Below are positions 1-4,750 of a stretch of 5,597 nucleotides of DNA, piece by piece. The notes beneath the pieces were generated by a model. That model ran no database searches. It worked only from the letters and a program-made list of their open reading frames with translations, and was not told the origin of the DNA. The stretch lies in the NCBI GenBank assembly GCA_003662515.1, contig QMYF01000049.1, forward strand, positions 1 through 5,597. Reading direction: 5' to 3'. Made by a program: the position numbers and the translations under genes. Position 1 is the stretch's first letter; the number at the start of each line of letters is the position of its first letter. Origin of the DNA: Candidatus Hecatellales archaeon. Its GTDB lineage: Archaea > Thermoproteota > Bathyarchaeia > Hecatellales > Hecatellaceae.

Positions 1-230
1 GGAATCTTGGCTTCGCCTAGATTTTTAATCCAGATTTTGGCTTGGGTTGTGGAGCTTTTGCCTGCGAAAATTATTTCTATGTCCGCGTTTCTCAGCCCGT
101 CGTTAAACATTCCGTCGTTCACTTTTTGCAGTTCGGACATGCCTGTCAGCATTATGCCTGAGAATAGGGTTGCTAGGATTATCATTACGATGGTCAGCAT
201 TACGCCTGAGACCGCTGTGTCCGAGTTCAA
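1..230 (-). CDS. ArlG-like archaellum stator protein, N-terminal part (cut by window edge)
   Basis: Only the first 76 codons are visible. The start is a TTG that overlaps the stop of the CheF-like gene as TTGA, with a GGAGGGGA ribosome binding site (plus 241-248) 10 nt upstream, so translational coupling is likely. Residues 6-28 form one hydrophobic segment without the basic class III cleavage site of archaellins. The part after it reads IEIIFAG (residues 51-57) and then AKIWIKNLGEAKI (64-76). This lines up with IEIIFAD and LKVWVKNVGYKSI of the ArlG encoded at 3197-3691, so the two look like paralogues. ArlG and ArlF are known to be pseudoperiplasmic, membrane-anchored beta-sandwich proteins that link the archaellum motor to the S-layer. 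The C-terminal half is missing, so a related pilin-like or ArlF-type protein cannot be excluded. Its location behind a CheF-like gene fits a role in motility. Confidence 0.7.
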   Translation of the reverse strand, partial: MNSDTAVSGVMLTIVMIILATLFSGIMLTGMSELQKVNDGMFNDGLRNADIEIIFAGKSSTTQAKIWIKNLGEAKI

Positions 231-883
231 AGCCTGCTTCTCCCCTCCAGCCTGAACATTCTGGGGAAGCCTGCATCCTCCATGGTTTCAGCTTTACGGC
301 TCAGGAATAGCACGGCTTCAGAAAGCTTCCTTAAACCTTTCTCCGTTAGGTCTCCTGAACTGTCTATAAGTCCTTCCTTGTAAAGCTTTGAGAGGCCTGA
401 AAGAACCTTTTCCTGCCTCATGTTGAGGAGGAAGCCTAAGCCCTGAAGGCTTTTAACTCCAAGGCTTAGAAGGTAGAGAAGCCTGCGAAGGTCTTTATTC
501 TCTTCTTGGGCTTTGGCCTTCTTCAGCCTTTGGATAAGCATGTCCCAGAAGGGCGCCATAACGCTTCGAGGTCCTGAAAGGATCACCGAGTAGAGGTCCC
601 CACCAGTATGGTTGCTGTCCACCTCCAGCTGGCCTGCCATAAAGTTTGTTGGGATAAATCTTAAGCCTCCCCCCTTCCTGAGCCTTTCAGCCTTCACCAC
701 AACGTTTAACGGCATGGAAAGCCTGTAATTTCCATCTGGAAGCTGAAGGTGCAAGGTGTCCGACGTCAGAACCACGTAGCCTCTACACCATTCCTTAACG
801 GGGAAATCCATCTTTGAGGTGGAAGGCTTATTTATCAGGAAGTAGAGAAGCGTTTTTATCAGGTAGTTTCTGGCAGGTTTCAA
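227..883 (-). CDS. CheF-like archaeal taxis protein (chemotaxis-archaellum adaptor candidate)
   Basis: 218 residues from a TTG start at 883, chosen because GGAGGTG (plus 891-897) lies 7 nt upstream; an earlier in-frame TTG at 916 has no such site. Around residues 32-60 there is a W-C-R-G-Y-V-V-L-T segment and a beta-rich PH-like stretch, ending in a helix near 109-128 rich in Lys and Arg. Residues 131-190 read like a winged helix-turn-helix (LLYLLSLGV, then LSKLYKEGLI and LTEKGLRKL). This order, a GRVVLT-type N-terminal domain followed by a C-terminal winged helix, is what I know of CheF (DUF439), which in Halobacterium binds CheY, CheD and the archaellum switch proteins. The usual CheF sequence before the Trp seems shortened; the 37-codon ORF just upstream may hold part of it. 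The gene sits after a ParA/MinD ATPase and overlaps an ArlG-like gene. The family assignment rests on pattern, not on a search; a plain winged-helix regulator is the alternative. Confidence 0.55.
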   Translation of the reverse strand: MKPARNYLIKTLLYFLINKPSTSKMDFPVKEWCRGYVVLTSDTLHLQLPDGNYRLSMPLNVVVKAERLRKGGGLRFIPTNFMAGQLEVDSNHTGGDLYSVILSGPRSVMAPFWDMLIQRLKKAKAQEENKDLRRLLYLLSLGVKSLQGLGFLLNMRQEKVLSGLSKLYKEGLIDSSGDLTEKGLRKLSEAVLFLSRKAETMEDAGFPRMFRLEGRSRL

Positions 884-887
884 ACCG

Positions 888-1001
888 TTACACCTCCACT
901 CTGGGAGAAGAGTCAAATTTTCCTTCGATTTTCTCAGGCAGGCTGTTCTGAAGCCTGGCTGACGTAAAAGTTTCCATTAAGGCTTTTTCAAGTTTACTCA
1001 T
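888..1001 (-). CDS. possible small ORF of 37 codons between ATPase and CheF-like genes
   Basis: An ATG at 1001 opens a frame of 37 codons ending in TAA at 890-888, only 4 nt before the TTG start of the CheF-like gene. The peptide starts MSKLEKALMETFTSARLQ and ends with KIEGKFDSSPRVEV; it is charged and has no membrane segment. No ribosome binding site is visible before the ATG, which lies 35 nt after the ATPase stop. It fills almost all of the 153-nt gap between the two genes. Its KIEGKF segment resembles the sort of sequence found at the N-terminus of CheF proteins before the conserved Trp, so it could be a detached CheF N-terminus, a translated leader coupling the two genes, or chance. I do not recognise it as a known family. 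Confidence 0.3.
   Translation of the reverse strand: MSKLEKALMETFTSARLQNSLPEKIEGKFDSSPRVEV
891..897 (-). promoter_or_regulatory. ribosome binding site deciding the TTG start of the CheF-like gene
   Basis: The minus strand reads GGAGGTG here, 7 nt before the TTG at 883. It overlaps the last codons of the 37-codon ORF, which stops in the gap. It fixes the start at 883 rather than 916. Confidence 0.7.
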
Positions 1002-1036
1002 GATATGTAACGGGGGTGGATACGGTTGGGGAAGTC

Positions 1037-1831
1037 TTAAAACTCCGTCCAATCTTCAAATTCCTCCATAAACCTGGAGACAATATTGTTTATGGCCAGC
1101 GAGAAAGGATGATTCCTCCTGTCTACCACGAAAAGCCTTCTACCTGTGGCTGCTAGCACATCTCGATAGAAGGGGATAACCCCTATTACTGGGGTTTCAA
1201 GAAACTTTTTAATGCCGTTGATGAGAAGGCAGGCTTCACTACTGTTTGAAAGCTCGTAGGGAACCATGTTGAAAAGCAGGTATAACCGTTTCCCAATGGT
1301 TTTGCTGATGTCCACCGCGATCCTGGCGCCAAAATAGTCTTGCTCATCCATCCTAAGCACTATGACTACCATGTCTGAGGCTGTTAAAGCGATAAGGGTA
1401 TCCTCCTCGAAGCCTGGATGCGTATCGATGAAAAGGAAGTCGAGGTCGAACTGCTCTTGGAAGTTTTTAATCACCTCTACGCATTGATGCGCATTGTAGC
1501 CGTCCCTTAGAAGCTTGAAAATGTCTTCTCCCCTGTGGCTTGCGGGCAGGAGGAAAAGCCTGCCAAGCCCACGGTCAAAGCCATTATTAAGGGTGGAAGT
1601 CAAGTCTAATACTGCTTCTTCAACGGTTCCCTCACCGCAGAGAAGGTCGTTAAGGTAGCGTTTCCTCGGAGGCATCTCCACGTCAAACATTACTTTCAGG
1701 CCTGGAGATAGGGTGTCGAACTCTAGGAGGCCTACTCTCTGCCCTCTTAAGGCTACTTCCGCCGCGAAGTTTGCTGCCAGCGTACTTTTACCTGTTCCGC
1801 CCCTATAAGAGTGGAAAGCAACCGTTACCAT
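1037..1831 (-). CDS. ParA/MinD-family ATPase with variant Walker A motif
   Basis: 264 residues from an ATG at 1831, chosen because GAGGTGG (plus 1838-1844) lies 6 nt upstream; a TTG at 1846 in the same frame has no such support. The P-loop is SYRGGTGKST (residues 8-17): the usual deviant Walker A KGGxGKST, but with Arg10 where ParA and MinD carry the signature lysine. LLEFDT (35-40) matches the first switch region, FLFIDTHPG (132-140) is Walker B with Asp136, and LFNMVP (186-191) is the Asn motif near the nucleotide base. The last 20 residues could form an amphipathic helix, as in membrane-binding MinD proteins. Members of this family dimerise on ATP and place DNA or machinery within the cell. 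In Haloferax volcanii the MinD homologue MinD4 is known to promote polar positioning of archaella and chemosensory arrays. The neighbours here (CheF-like, ArlG-like, divergent archaellin) suggest a similar role, by inference. A plasmid or chromosome partitioning role is less likely, as no parB-like gene is visible. Confidence 0.88.
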   Translation of the reverse strand: MVTVAFHSYRGGTGKSTLAANFAAEVALRGQRVGLLEFDTLSPGLKVMFDVEMPPRKRYLNDLLCGEGTVEEAVLDLTSTLNNGFDRGLGRLFLLPASHRGEDIFKLLRDGYNAHQCVEVIKNFQEQFDLDFLFIDTHPGFEEDTLIALTASDMVVIVLRMDEQDYFGARIAVDISKTIGKRLYLLFNMVPYELSNSSEACLLINGIKKFLETPVIGVIPFYRDVLAATGRRLFVVDRRNHPFSLAINNIVSRFMEEFEDWTEF

Positions 1832-1837
1832 TCCACA

Positions 1838-1844
1838 CCACCTC
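1838..1844 (-). promoter_or_regulatory. ribosome binding site of the ParA/MinD gene
   Basis: The minus strand reads GAGGTGG, ending 6 nt before the ATG at 1831. Its first two bases are the last two of the upstream gene's TGA stop (1845-1843), so the two genes are likely translated in a coupled way. Confidence 0.7.
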
Positions 1845-2406
1845 AAAACGAGAAGGTAATCTCGATAAAGGATACCTTAAGCCGGCCTCCGGAACGCTTA
1901 GCATCCAAGTATCTTTCGCTTATGATTTTCAGCTCAGAGTTTAAGGAGCGTTCAAGGTAGCCCTTCAGGAAACCCTTTAAATAATATGATAATAGGTGTA
2001 TTATGGCATGGTCGAAAGACCGATTATCTGAAATTCTAACGGTAATGCTACCCTTCCGGTTTCTCTCGTCAAGCGTAATATCCTTAAGGAGCGGAATATA
2101 GGTCATATGGTCTATGGAGTTGCAGGAAAACCTGCCACCATCCAGATGAACCTTCTCCTCTCTAAATCTTTCAAAATAAATTCTTCCAACCTCCTTACCA
2201 AGATGGAACAGGACGGCAGCGCAAGCTGAACGGCCAAGGAAATCCGAGAAACACTTCAAAATGTCGGCAAGATGCTCCATTGGAATGATAAAGCTTGAGA
2301 CAGGCTGATGAACCCCCATAGTAAACCTTTTACCCACCGCCTGAAGGAACCTTTGAGAGATTTCATCAGACCTAGAAGGAGCTTTCAAATAGCGTTGGAG
2401 TTCCAA
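1843..2406 (-). CDS. 187-residue protein with probable V4R-like fold, first gene of the minus-strand operon
   Basis: The start is a TTG at 2406 with GAGGG (plus 2414-2418) 7 nt upstream; an in-frame TGA lies just before it, so no longer start is possible. The protein looks soluble, with no signal peptide or membrane segment. Residues 46-83 are helical with LGRSACAAVLFHLGKEVGR, then a beta-rich middle follows, then ITVRISDNRSF (121-131) and a helix with LLSYYLKGFLKGYLERSL (138-155), and a final strand ELKIISERYL. This succession (helix with G-x-E-x-G, strand, then a Y-x-x-G-[FY]-x-x-G-Y helix followed by a strand with Glu) resembles V4R domains, which bind small ligands or act as sensory modules. 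The cysteines that V4R proteins often carry after the last helix are absent (the segment has Y165, L166, D167 instead). The assignment is by pattern only. As the first gene before the ATPase, it could be a sensor or a partner of it. It also contains an AT-rich copy of a sequence found in its own promoter. Confidence 0.75.
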   Translation of the reverse strand: MELQRYLKAPSRSDEISQRFLQAVGKRFTMGVHQPVSSFIIPMEHLADILKCFSDFLGRSACAAVLFHLGKEVGRIYFERFREEKVHLDGGRFSCNSIDHMTYIPLLKDITLDERNRKGSITVRISDNRSFDHAIIHLLSYYLKGFLKGYLERSLNSELKIISERYLDAKRSGGRLKVSFIEITFSF

Positions 2407-2413
2407 TTTTCAA

Positions 2414-2418
2414 CCCTC
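2414..2418 (-). promoter_or_regulatory. ribosome binding site supporting a TTG start
   Basis: GAGGG on the minus strand, 7 nt before the TTG at 2406. It decides the start of the 187-residue protein, since no ATG or GTG lies near. Confidence 0.6.
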
Positions 2419-2440
2419 AATATACTTTTTAAATAATATG

Positions 2441-2448
2441 CTAATAAA
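2441..2448 (-). promoter_or_regulatory. candidate TATA box of the minus-strand operon
   Basis: The minus strand reads TTTATTAG, preceded by an A-rich stretch (CGAAAAG) that could serve as a BRE. A transcript starting about 25 nt further would begin near 2420 and just include the ribosome binding site at 2418-2414. A second AT-rich element, ATTTAAAAAG (minus, 2434-2425), would place the start too close to the gene, so it is the weaker choice. Confidence 0.4.
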
Positions 2449-2497
2449 CTTTTCGTATCTTTTTAGAAGTCTTCAATCGTCTTAGAGAAGCACAAAA

Positions 2498-2505
2498 TTT
2501 ATATT
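2498..2505 (+). promoter_or_regulatory. TATA box of the archaellin operon
   Basis: TTTATATT preceded by ACAAAA, a good archaeal BRE/TATA pair. Transcription would start near 2526-2530, giving a leader of about 10 nt that just includes GGTGGA (2528-2533), the ribosome binding site of the archaellin. Confidence 0.6.
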
Positions 2506-2521
2506 CATGTAATACATGAAT
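2503..2521. promoter_or_regulatory. perfect inverted repeat, candidate operator in the archaellin promoter
   Basis: ATTCATGTA-A-TACATGAAT: two 9-base arms that are exact reverse complements around one central base. It begins at the end of the TATA box and reaches to about the transcription start. A dimeric regulator bound there would block TBP/TFB or RNA polymerase, so repression is the simplest reading. No regulator for it can be named; the winged-helix protein at 227-883 is one local candidate. Confidence 0.6.
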
Positions 2522-2537
2522 CTTATCGGTGGAAGAC

Positions 2538-3128
2538 ATGAAAACCAAGACACCCAGAAGTCGGAGGGGTCTAACAGGCTTGGAAACAGCGATAATCCTC
2601 ATAGCCTTCGTCATTGTGGCCGCTGCCTTCGCCTTCACAGTGCTGAACATGGGGGTGCAAACCTCCCAGAAGAGCAAAGAGGTCATCGGCACTGGTCTGG
2701 CTGAAGCCTCCTCCGTCATCGAACTCGACGGCTCAGTTATCGCCTACGATACAGACAACGACGATGCTCCTGACAGAATTCAGTTCTACATCAAGACTTC
2801 CGCTGGCAAGCATCCTGTAGACCTAAGCCAGAATACCGTTGCCATAGCCTACACTGACCCATACATCCATGTGGACAACATTTACGATGGAACCCAGGCG
2901 AACATTACTGAAGTAATTGGCGACGGAGACCAAATGCTCGAATACGGTGAGAAGTTTAAGGTGACTGTTGACCTCACCCAAACCTACACTAACGAGGGCA
3001 CCTACAGCAGTGTCCAGCTGGGTGCTAACGACAAGTTCTCCGTGGAAGTTAAGCCTTCCGTCGGCTCTGTGCTGACCGTCACCCGCTACATGCCTCCAAC
3101 CATTGACCCCGTTATGGACCTAGGCTAA
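2538..3128 (+). CDS. arlB: archaellin, major archaellum filament protein precursor
   Basis: 196 residues from an ATG at 2538, with GGTGGA (2528-2533) 4 nt upstream; the in-frame GTG at 2529 overlaps that site and is rejected. The N-terminus KTPRSRRG^LTGLE is a class III signal peptide: basic residues, Gly11 at -1, and Glu at +5 of the mature chain (Glu16), as required for cleavage by the prepilin peptidase PibD/ArlK. Residues 17-37 form the hydrophobic helix that makes the filament core, ending in the family-typical TVLNMG. The rest is a beta-rich outer domain. It has an acidic stretch DTDNDDAPD (71-79) that might bind a cation, and one N-glycosylation sequon, N122-I-T124. The mature protein would have 185 residues, a normal archaellin size. 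Only one archaellin is visible. It leads the operon, has its own promoter with a palindrome, and is followed by a T-tract, which fits high and separate expression. Family assignment is firm; the symbol is used in the general sense. Confidence 0.93.
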   Translation: MKTKTPRSRRGLTGLETAIILIAFVIVAAAFAFTVLNMGVQTSQKSKEVIGTGLAEASSVIELDGSVIAYDTDNDDAPDRIQFYIKTSAGKHPVDLSQNTVAIAYTDPYIHVDNIYDGTQANITEVIGDGDQMLEYGEKFKVTVDLTQTYTNEGTYSSVQLGANDKFSVEVKPSVGSVLTVTRYMPPTIDPVMDLG

Positions 3129-3168
3129 ACCTCCAAAAATGATGTGTTAAAAATCCTCCCTTCCCCAA

Positions 3169-3180
3169 TTTTTTATTTTT
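3169..3180 (+). terminator. T-tract terminator after the archaellin gene
   Basis: TTTTTTATTTTT lies 41 nt after the archaellin stop and 17 nt before arlG. Oligo-T tracts end transcription in archaea without needing a hairpin. Partial readthrough would give much more archaellin than ArlG/ArlF mRNA. The same AT-rich stretch could alternatively act as a weak promoter for arlG. Confidence 0.5.
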
Positions 3181-3196
3181 AAAGGTGTTATAGGAA

Positions 3197-3691
3197 ATGG
3201 TTTCCACCGTGATAGATGAGGCTATAATCACCATCGCGGTTATCGTGGCAGCCTCCATTTTCGCGGCAGCCTTCATGGCAGGCTTCCAAACCTATTCAGA
3301 CGCACAGAAGAGAGCTTTAGTCAAGTTTGGAGATGAAATGGAAACCAAGATTGAAATAATCTTCGCCGACGCTACTGGAGACAGCCAGCTTAAAGTCTGG
3401 GTTAAAAACGTGGGCTACAAGAGTATAAGCCAGCCTTTGATAGGCTCCAACTCAGACCTCTTCCTCAAGAAGGCTGATGGGACAACGCTTAGAGTCCCCT
3501 ATGGAGCCTTGACTCCACCTACATGGGGCTACAGCCTGCTCAACGATGGAGATTCCGACGGAGACTGGGATCCCCATGAAACCATAGAGATAACCGTGTT
3601 TTTGGAGGCGGGAAGCCTCACGTCTGGAGACTGGCTGATCGAATTTGTAGCCCCCACAGGAAGCAGTGACGAATACCTACTCTCCGTTTAA
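3197..3691 (+). CDS. arlG: ArlG, archaellum stator protein
   Basis: 164 residues from an ATG at 3197, with AGGTG (3183-3187) 9 nt upstream. Residues 9-30 form an N-terminal membrane helix (IITIAVIVAASIFAAAFMAG) with no basic cleavage site, as in ArlG. The outer part is a beta-sandwich of archaellin-like kind, with KIEIIFAD (51-58), LKVWVKNVG (65-73) and an acidic segment followed by W124-D-P-x-E-T. ArlG is known to form a filament capped by ArlF that reaches the S-layer and holds the motor. It lies between the archaellin and arlF, the order seen in crenarchaeal-type operons. It has a paralogue on the other strand at the left edge. ArlG against ArlF is decided by gene order and by the VSTVIxEAI start, so a swap of the two names is possible but less likely. 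Confidence 0.78.
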   Translation: MVSTVIDEAIITIAVIVAASIFAAAFMAGFQTYSDAQKRALVKFGDEMETKIEIIFADATGDSQLKVWVKNVGYKSISQPLIGSNSDLFLKKADGTTLRVPYGALTPPTWGYSLLNDGDSDGDWDPHETIEITVFLEAGSLTSGDWLIEFVAPTGSSDEYLLSV

Positions 3692-3693
3692 AC

Positions 3694-3700
3694 GGGAGGG
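3694..3700 (+). promoter_or_regulatory. ribosome binding site of arlF
   Basis: GGGAGGG, 2 nt after the arlG stop and 6 nt before the arlF ATG at 3707. It is the strongest such site in the rightward operon and supports co-translation of the two stator genes. Confidence 0.7.
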
Positions 3701-3706
3701 TTTTCC

Positions 3707-4285
3707 ATGGGTTTTGGGACGGTTTTCGCGGCAGCCATCGTGGGGGTGCTACTTTTATCCGTGGCTGGAGCTATCTTAACCAGCCTAGCCGAATTCTCCT
3801 CAAACCTTAACGAGAAAAATTGGAGGCTAGCGGAAACCATTAAATCTTCAACCGAAACAAGCATCGACATAACCAGCGTAAACCCCGTTACCGCCACAAA
3901 CCAGTCCAACCTCGTCTACGTTGAAATCTTAAATGACGGCTCCACCAGCATTAAAGCCCGACACTTCAAATATATGGATGTAATCCTGAAGTATTATCGA
4001 GCCTCCGACGGCCAGCTGCAAACCCTCTGGTTACCCTACAGCACCACCGGGGAAGAAGACACCTGGACCGTTGAAGAGGTAACCGCAGGGAGCAACGGTG
4101 AAATTTTAAACCCCGTGAGGGTGGCTAGCTCCACAGGCCAGTGGGACCCCGGGGAAACCTTGAAAATCAGGATAAGCCTCTCAGCTGGAAACAGTATAGA
4201 CGCCACCCCTGGAAATCCCCTTTACATCCTCATTTCAACACCCAACGGAGTAGAAGACTCTACAACCTACATTTTCTCCAGCTGA
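3707..4285 (+). CDS. arlF: ArlF, archaellum stator protein (S-layer anchor)
   Basis: 192 residues from an ATG at 3707. The N-terminus MGFGTVFAAAIVGVLLLSVAG (1-21) is one membrane helix with the MGF start common in ArlF, followed by a helix with NEKNWRLAETIKSS and then a beta-sandwich. Characteristic parts are VEILNDGSTSI (72-82), FKYMDVILKYY (87-97) and W146-D-P-G-E-T-L-K-I (146-154), and it ends shortly after YILISTPNG. ArlF is known to bind the S-layer protein and to cap ArlG, so the archaellum motor can rotate against the cell wall. It starts 15 nt after arlG and would be co-transcribed with it. The W-D-P-x-E-T stretch is shared with ArlG, as expected for related proteins. The genes that normally follow (arlH, arlI, arlJ) are absent here; the operon ends and a gene-poor region follows. 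Confidence 0.82.
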   Translation: MGFGTVFAAAIVGVLLLSVAGAILTSLAEFSSNLNEKNWRLAETIKSSTETSIDITSVNPVTATNQSNLVYVEILNDGSTSIKARHFKYMDVILKYYRASDGQLQTLWLPYSTTGEEDTWTVEEVTAGSNGEILNPVRVASSTGQWDPGETLKIRISLSAGNSIDATPGNPLYILISTPNGVEDSTTYIFSS

Positions 4286-4350
4286 AAAGCCTTCACCCCC
4301 TTGATGGAAACAAACTTATTTCTCCCACATCTGCTGACAACCTTAATTTT

Positions 4351-4572
4351 ATGAAGGTAAAGGCCTGAAGGGGGACCTCTTGCGTAGGACTCTTTCCTGC
4401 CCCAACCCTGGCAGCCATCATAAAACAGAGCGGACTAAGCAAAGAAGAATTCCTAAAACTCTTATTGAAAAAGGAACACAATTTAAATCCAACCAACCAC
4501 CCAAATAATAATGCCCAGCAAAGGGTCTGGAGGGAGCCTTCTCCCCTCCAAAAAATTGGAGATAGAGGCTAA
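4351..4572 (+). pseudogene. interrupted small reading frame (possible decayed gene)
   Basis: ATG at 4351 gives M-K-V-K-A, then TGA (4366-4368), then 67 open codons to TAA at 4570. After the stop the frame reads LFPAPTLAAIIKQSGLSKEE, then FLKLLLKKEHN, which looks like real helical protein rather than random sequence; the last third is low in pattern. There is no ATG or GTG after the TGA and no ribosome binding site. I do not recognise a family. It may be a remnant, or chance. Confidence 0.22.
4528..4561 (+). other. two mutually exclusive hairpins upstream of tRNA-Ser
   Basis: Hairpin A pairs TGGAGGGAG (4528-4536) with CTCCCCTCCA (4541-4550) around a CCTT loop, with one bulged C. Hairpin B pairs CTCCAA (4546-4551) with TTGGAG (4556-4561) around AAAA. 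They share 4546-4550, so only one can form at a time. The pair ends 32 nt before the tRNA. It could be processing structure in a precursor, or chance in a purine/pyrimidine-rich stretch. Confidence 0.35.
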
Positions 4573-4593
4573 AAGTGAGTTAGGAGTACCATT

Positions 4594-4682
4594 GCCGGGG
4601 TCGCCTAGTCTGGTAGGGCGCAGGCCTGCTAAGCCTGTGGGCCGTCGGGCCCACGCGGGTTCAAATCCCGCCCCCGGCGCCA
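4594..4682 (+). tRNA. tRNA-Ser (anticodon GCT)
   Basis: The acceptor stem is GCCGGGG (4594-4600) with CCCCGGC (4672-4678), then discriminator G and an encoded CCA (4680-4682). The anticodon stem CAGGC/GCCTG (4621-4625, 4633-4637) encloses loop CTGCTAA, so the anticodon is GCT, reading AGC and AGU serine codons. The long variable arm TGGGCC-GTCG-GGCCCA (4638-4653) is the mark of a type II tRNA and fits serine. The T arm is GCGGG-TTCAAAT-CCCGC (4655-4671). There is no intron. All stems pair fully, so it should be functional. Confidence 0.97.
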
Positions 4683-4750
4683 AAAATTAAAGAATCAGGC
4701 TGAAAAATCTTTGAAGCCTTCGTTAGCGGGAAAACAAACCTAAACTTTTA

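Larger units (their letters stand above)
4286..4593. other. 308-bp region without a convincing gene
   Basis: Lies between arlF and the tRNA. A BRE/TATA-like stretch GAAACAAACTTATTT (4306-4320) is followed by an ATG at 4351 that stops after five codons (TGA 4366-4368). The same frame then stays open to a TAA at 4570-4572. Near the end there are two overlapping hairpins (4528-4561). ATTTAAAT (4481-4488) is a second TATA-like site and could start a transcript that includes the tRNA. No clear terminator for the arl operon is seen apart from short T runs. Confidence 0.5.

Noticed and set aside
7..255. 82-codon plus-strand ORF at the left end
   Set aside because: It is the antisense of the ArlG-like gene, which has a ribosome binding site, coupling with the gene before it and clear similarity to ArlG.
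884..916. TTG at 916 as the start of the CheF-like gene
   Set aside because: It has no ribosome binding site, while TTG at 883 has GGAGGTG at 7 nt.
1832..1846. TTG at 1846 as the start of the ParA/MinD gene
   Set aside because: GAGGTGG sits inside this extension at the right distance from the ATG at 1831, and ParA/MinD proteins start only a few residues before the P-loop strand.
2529..2537. GTG at 2529 as the archaellin start
   Set aside because: It overlaps the GGTGGA ribosome binding site that serves the ATG at 2538, and the signal peptide is of normal length from that ATG.
2441..2719. 92-codon minus-strand ORF across the archaellin promoter
   Set aside because: It runs antisense through the signal peptide region and both promoters, with no ribosome binding site or family resemblance.
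4366..4368. TGA read as selenocysteine
   Set aside because: The frame before it is only five codons, no selenoprotein family fits, and no SECIS-like structure is evident.
4483..4683. 66-codon ORF on the minus strand across the tRNA, with GAGFEPAW-like sequence
   Set aside because: This is the well-known false protein obtained by translating the antisense of a tRNA; the tRNA itself is complete.
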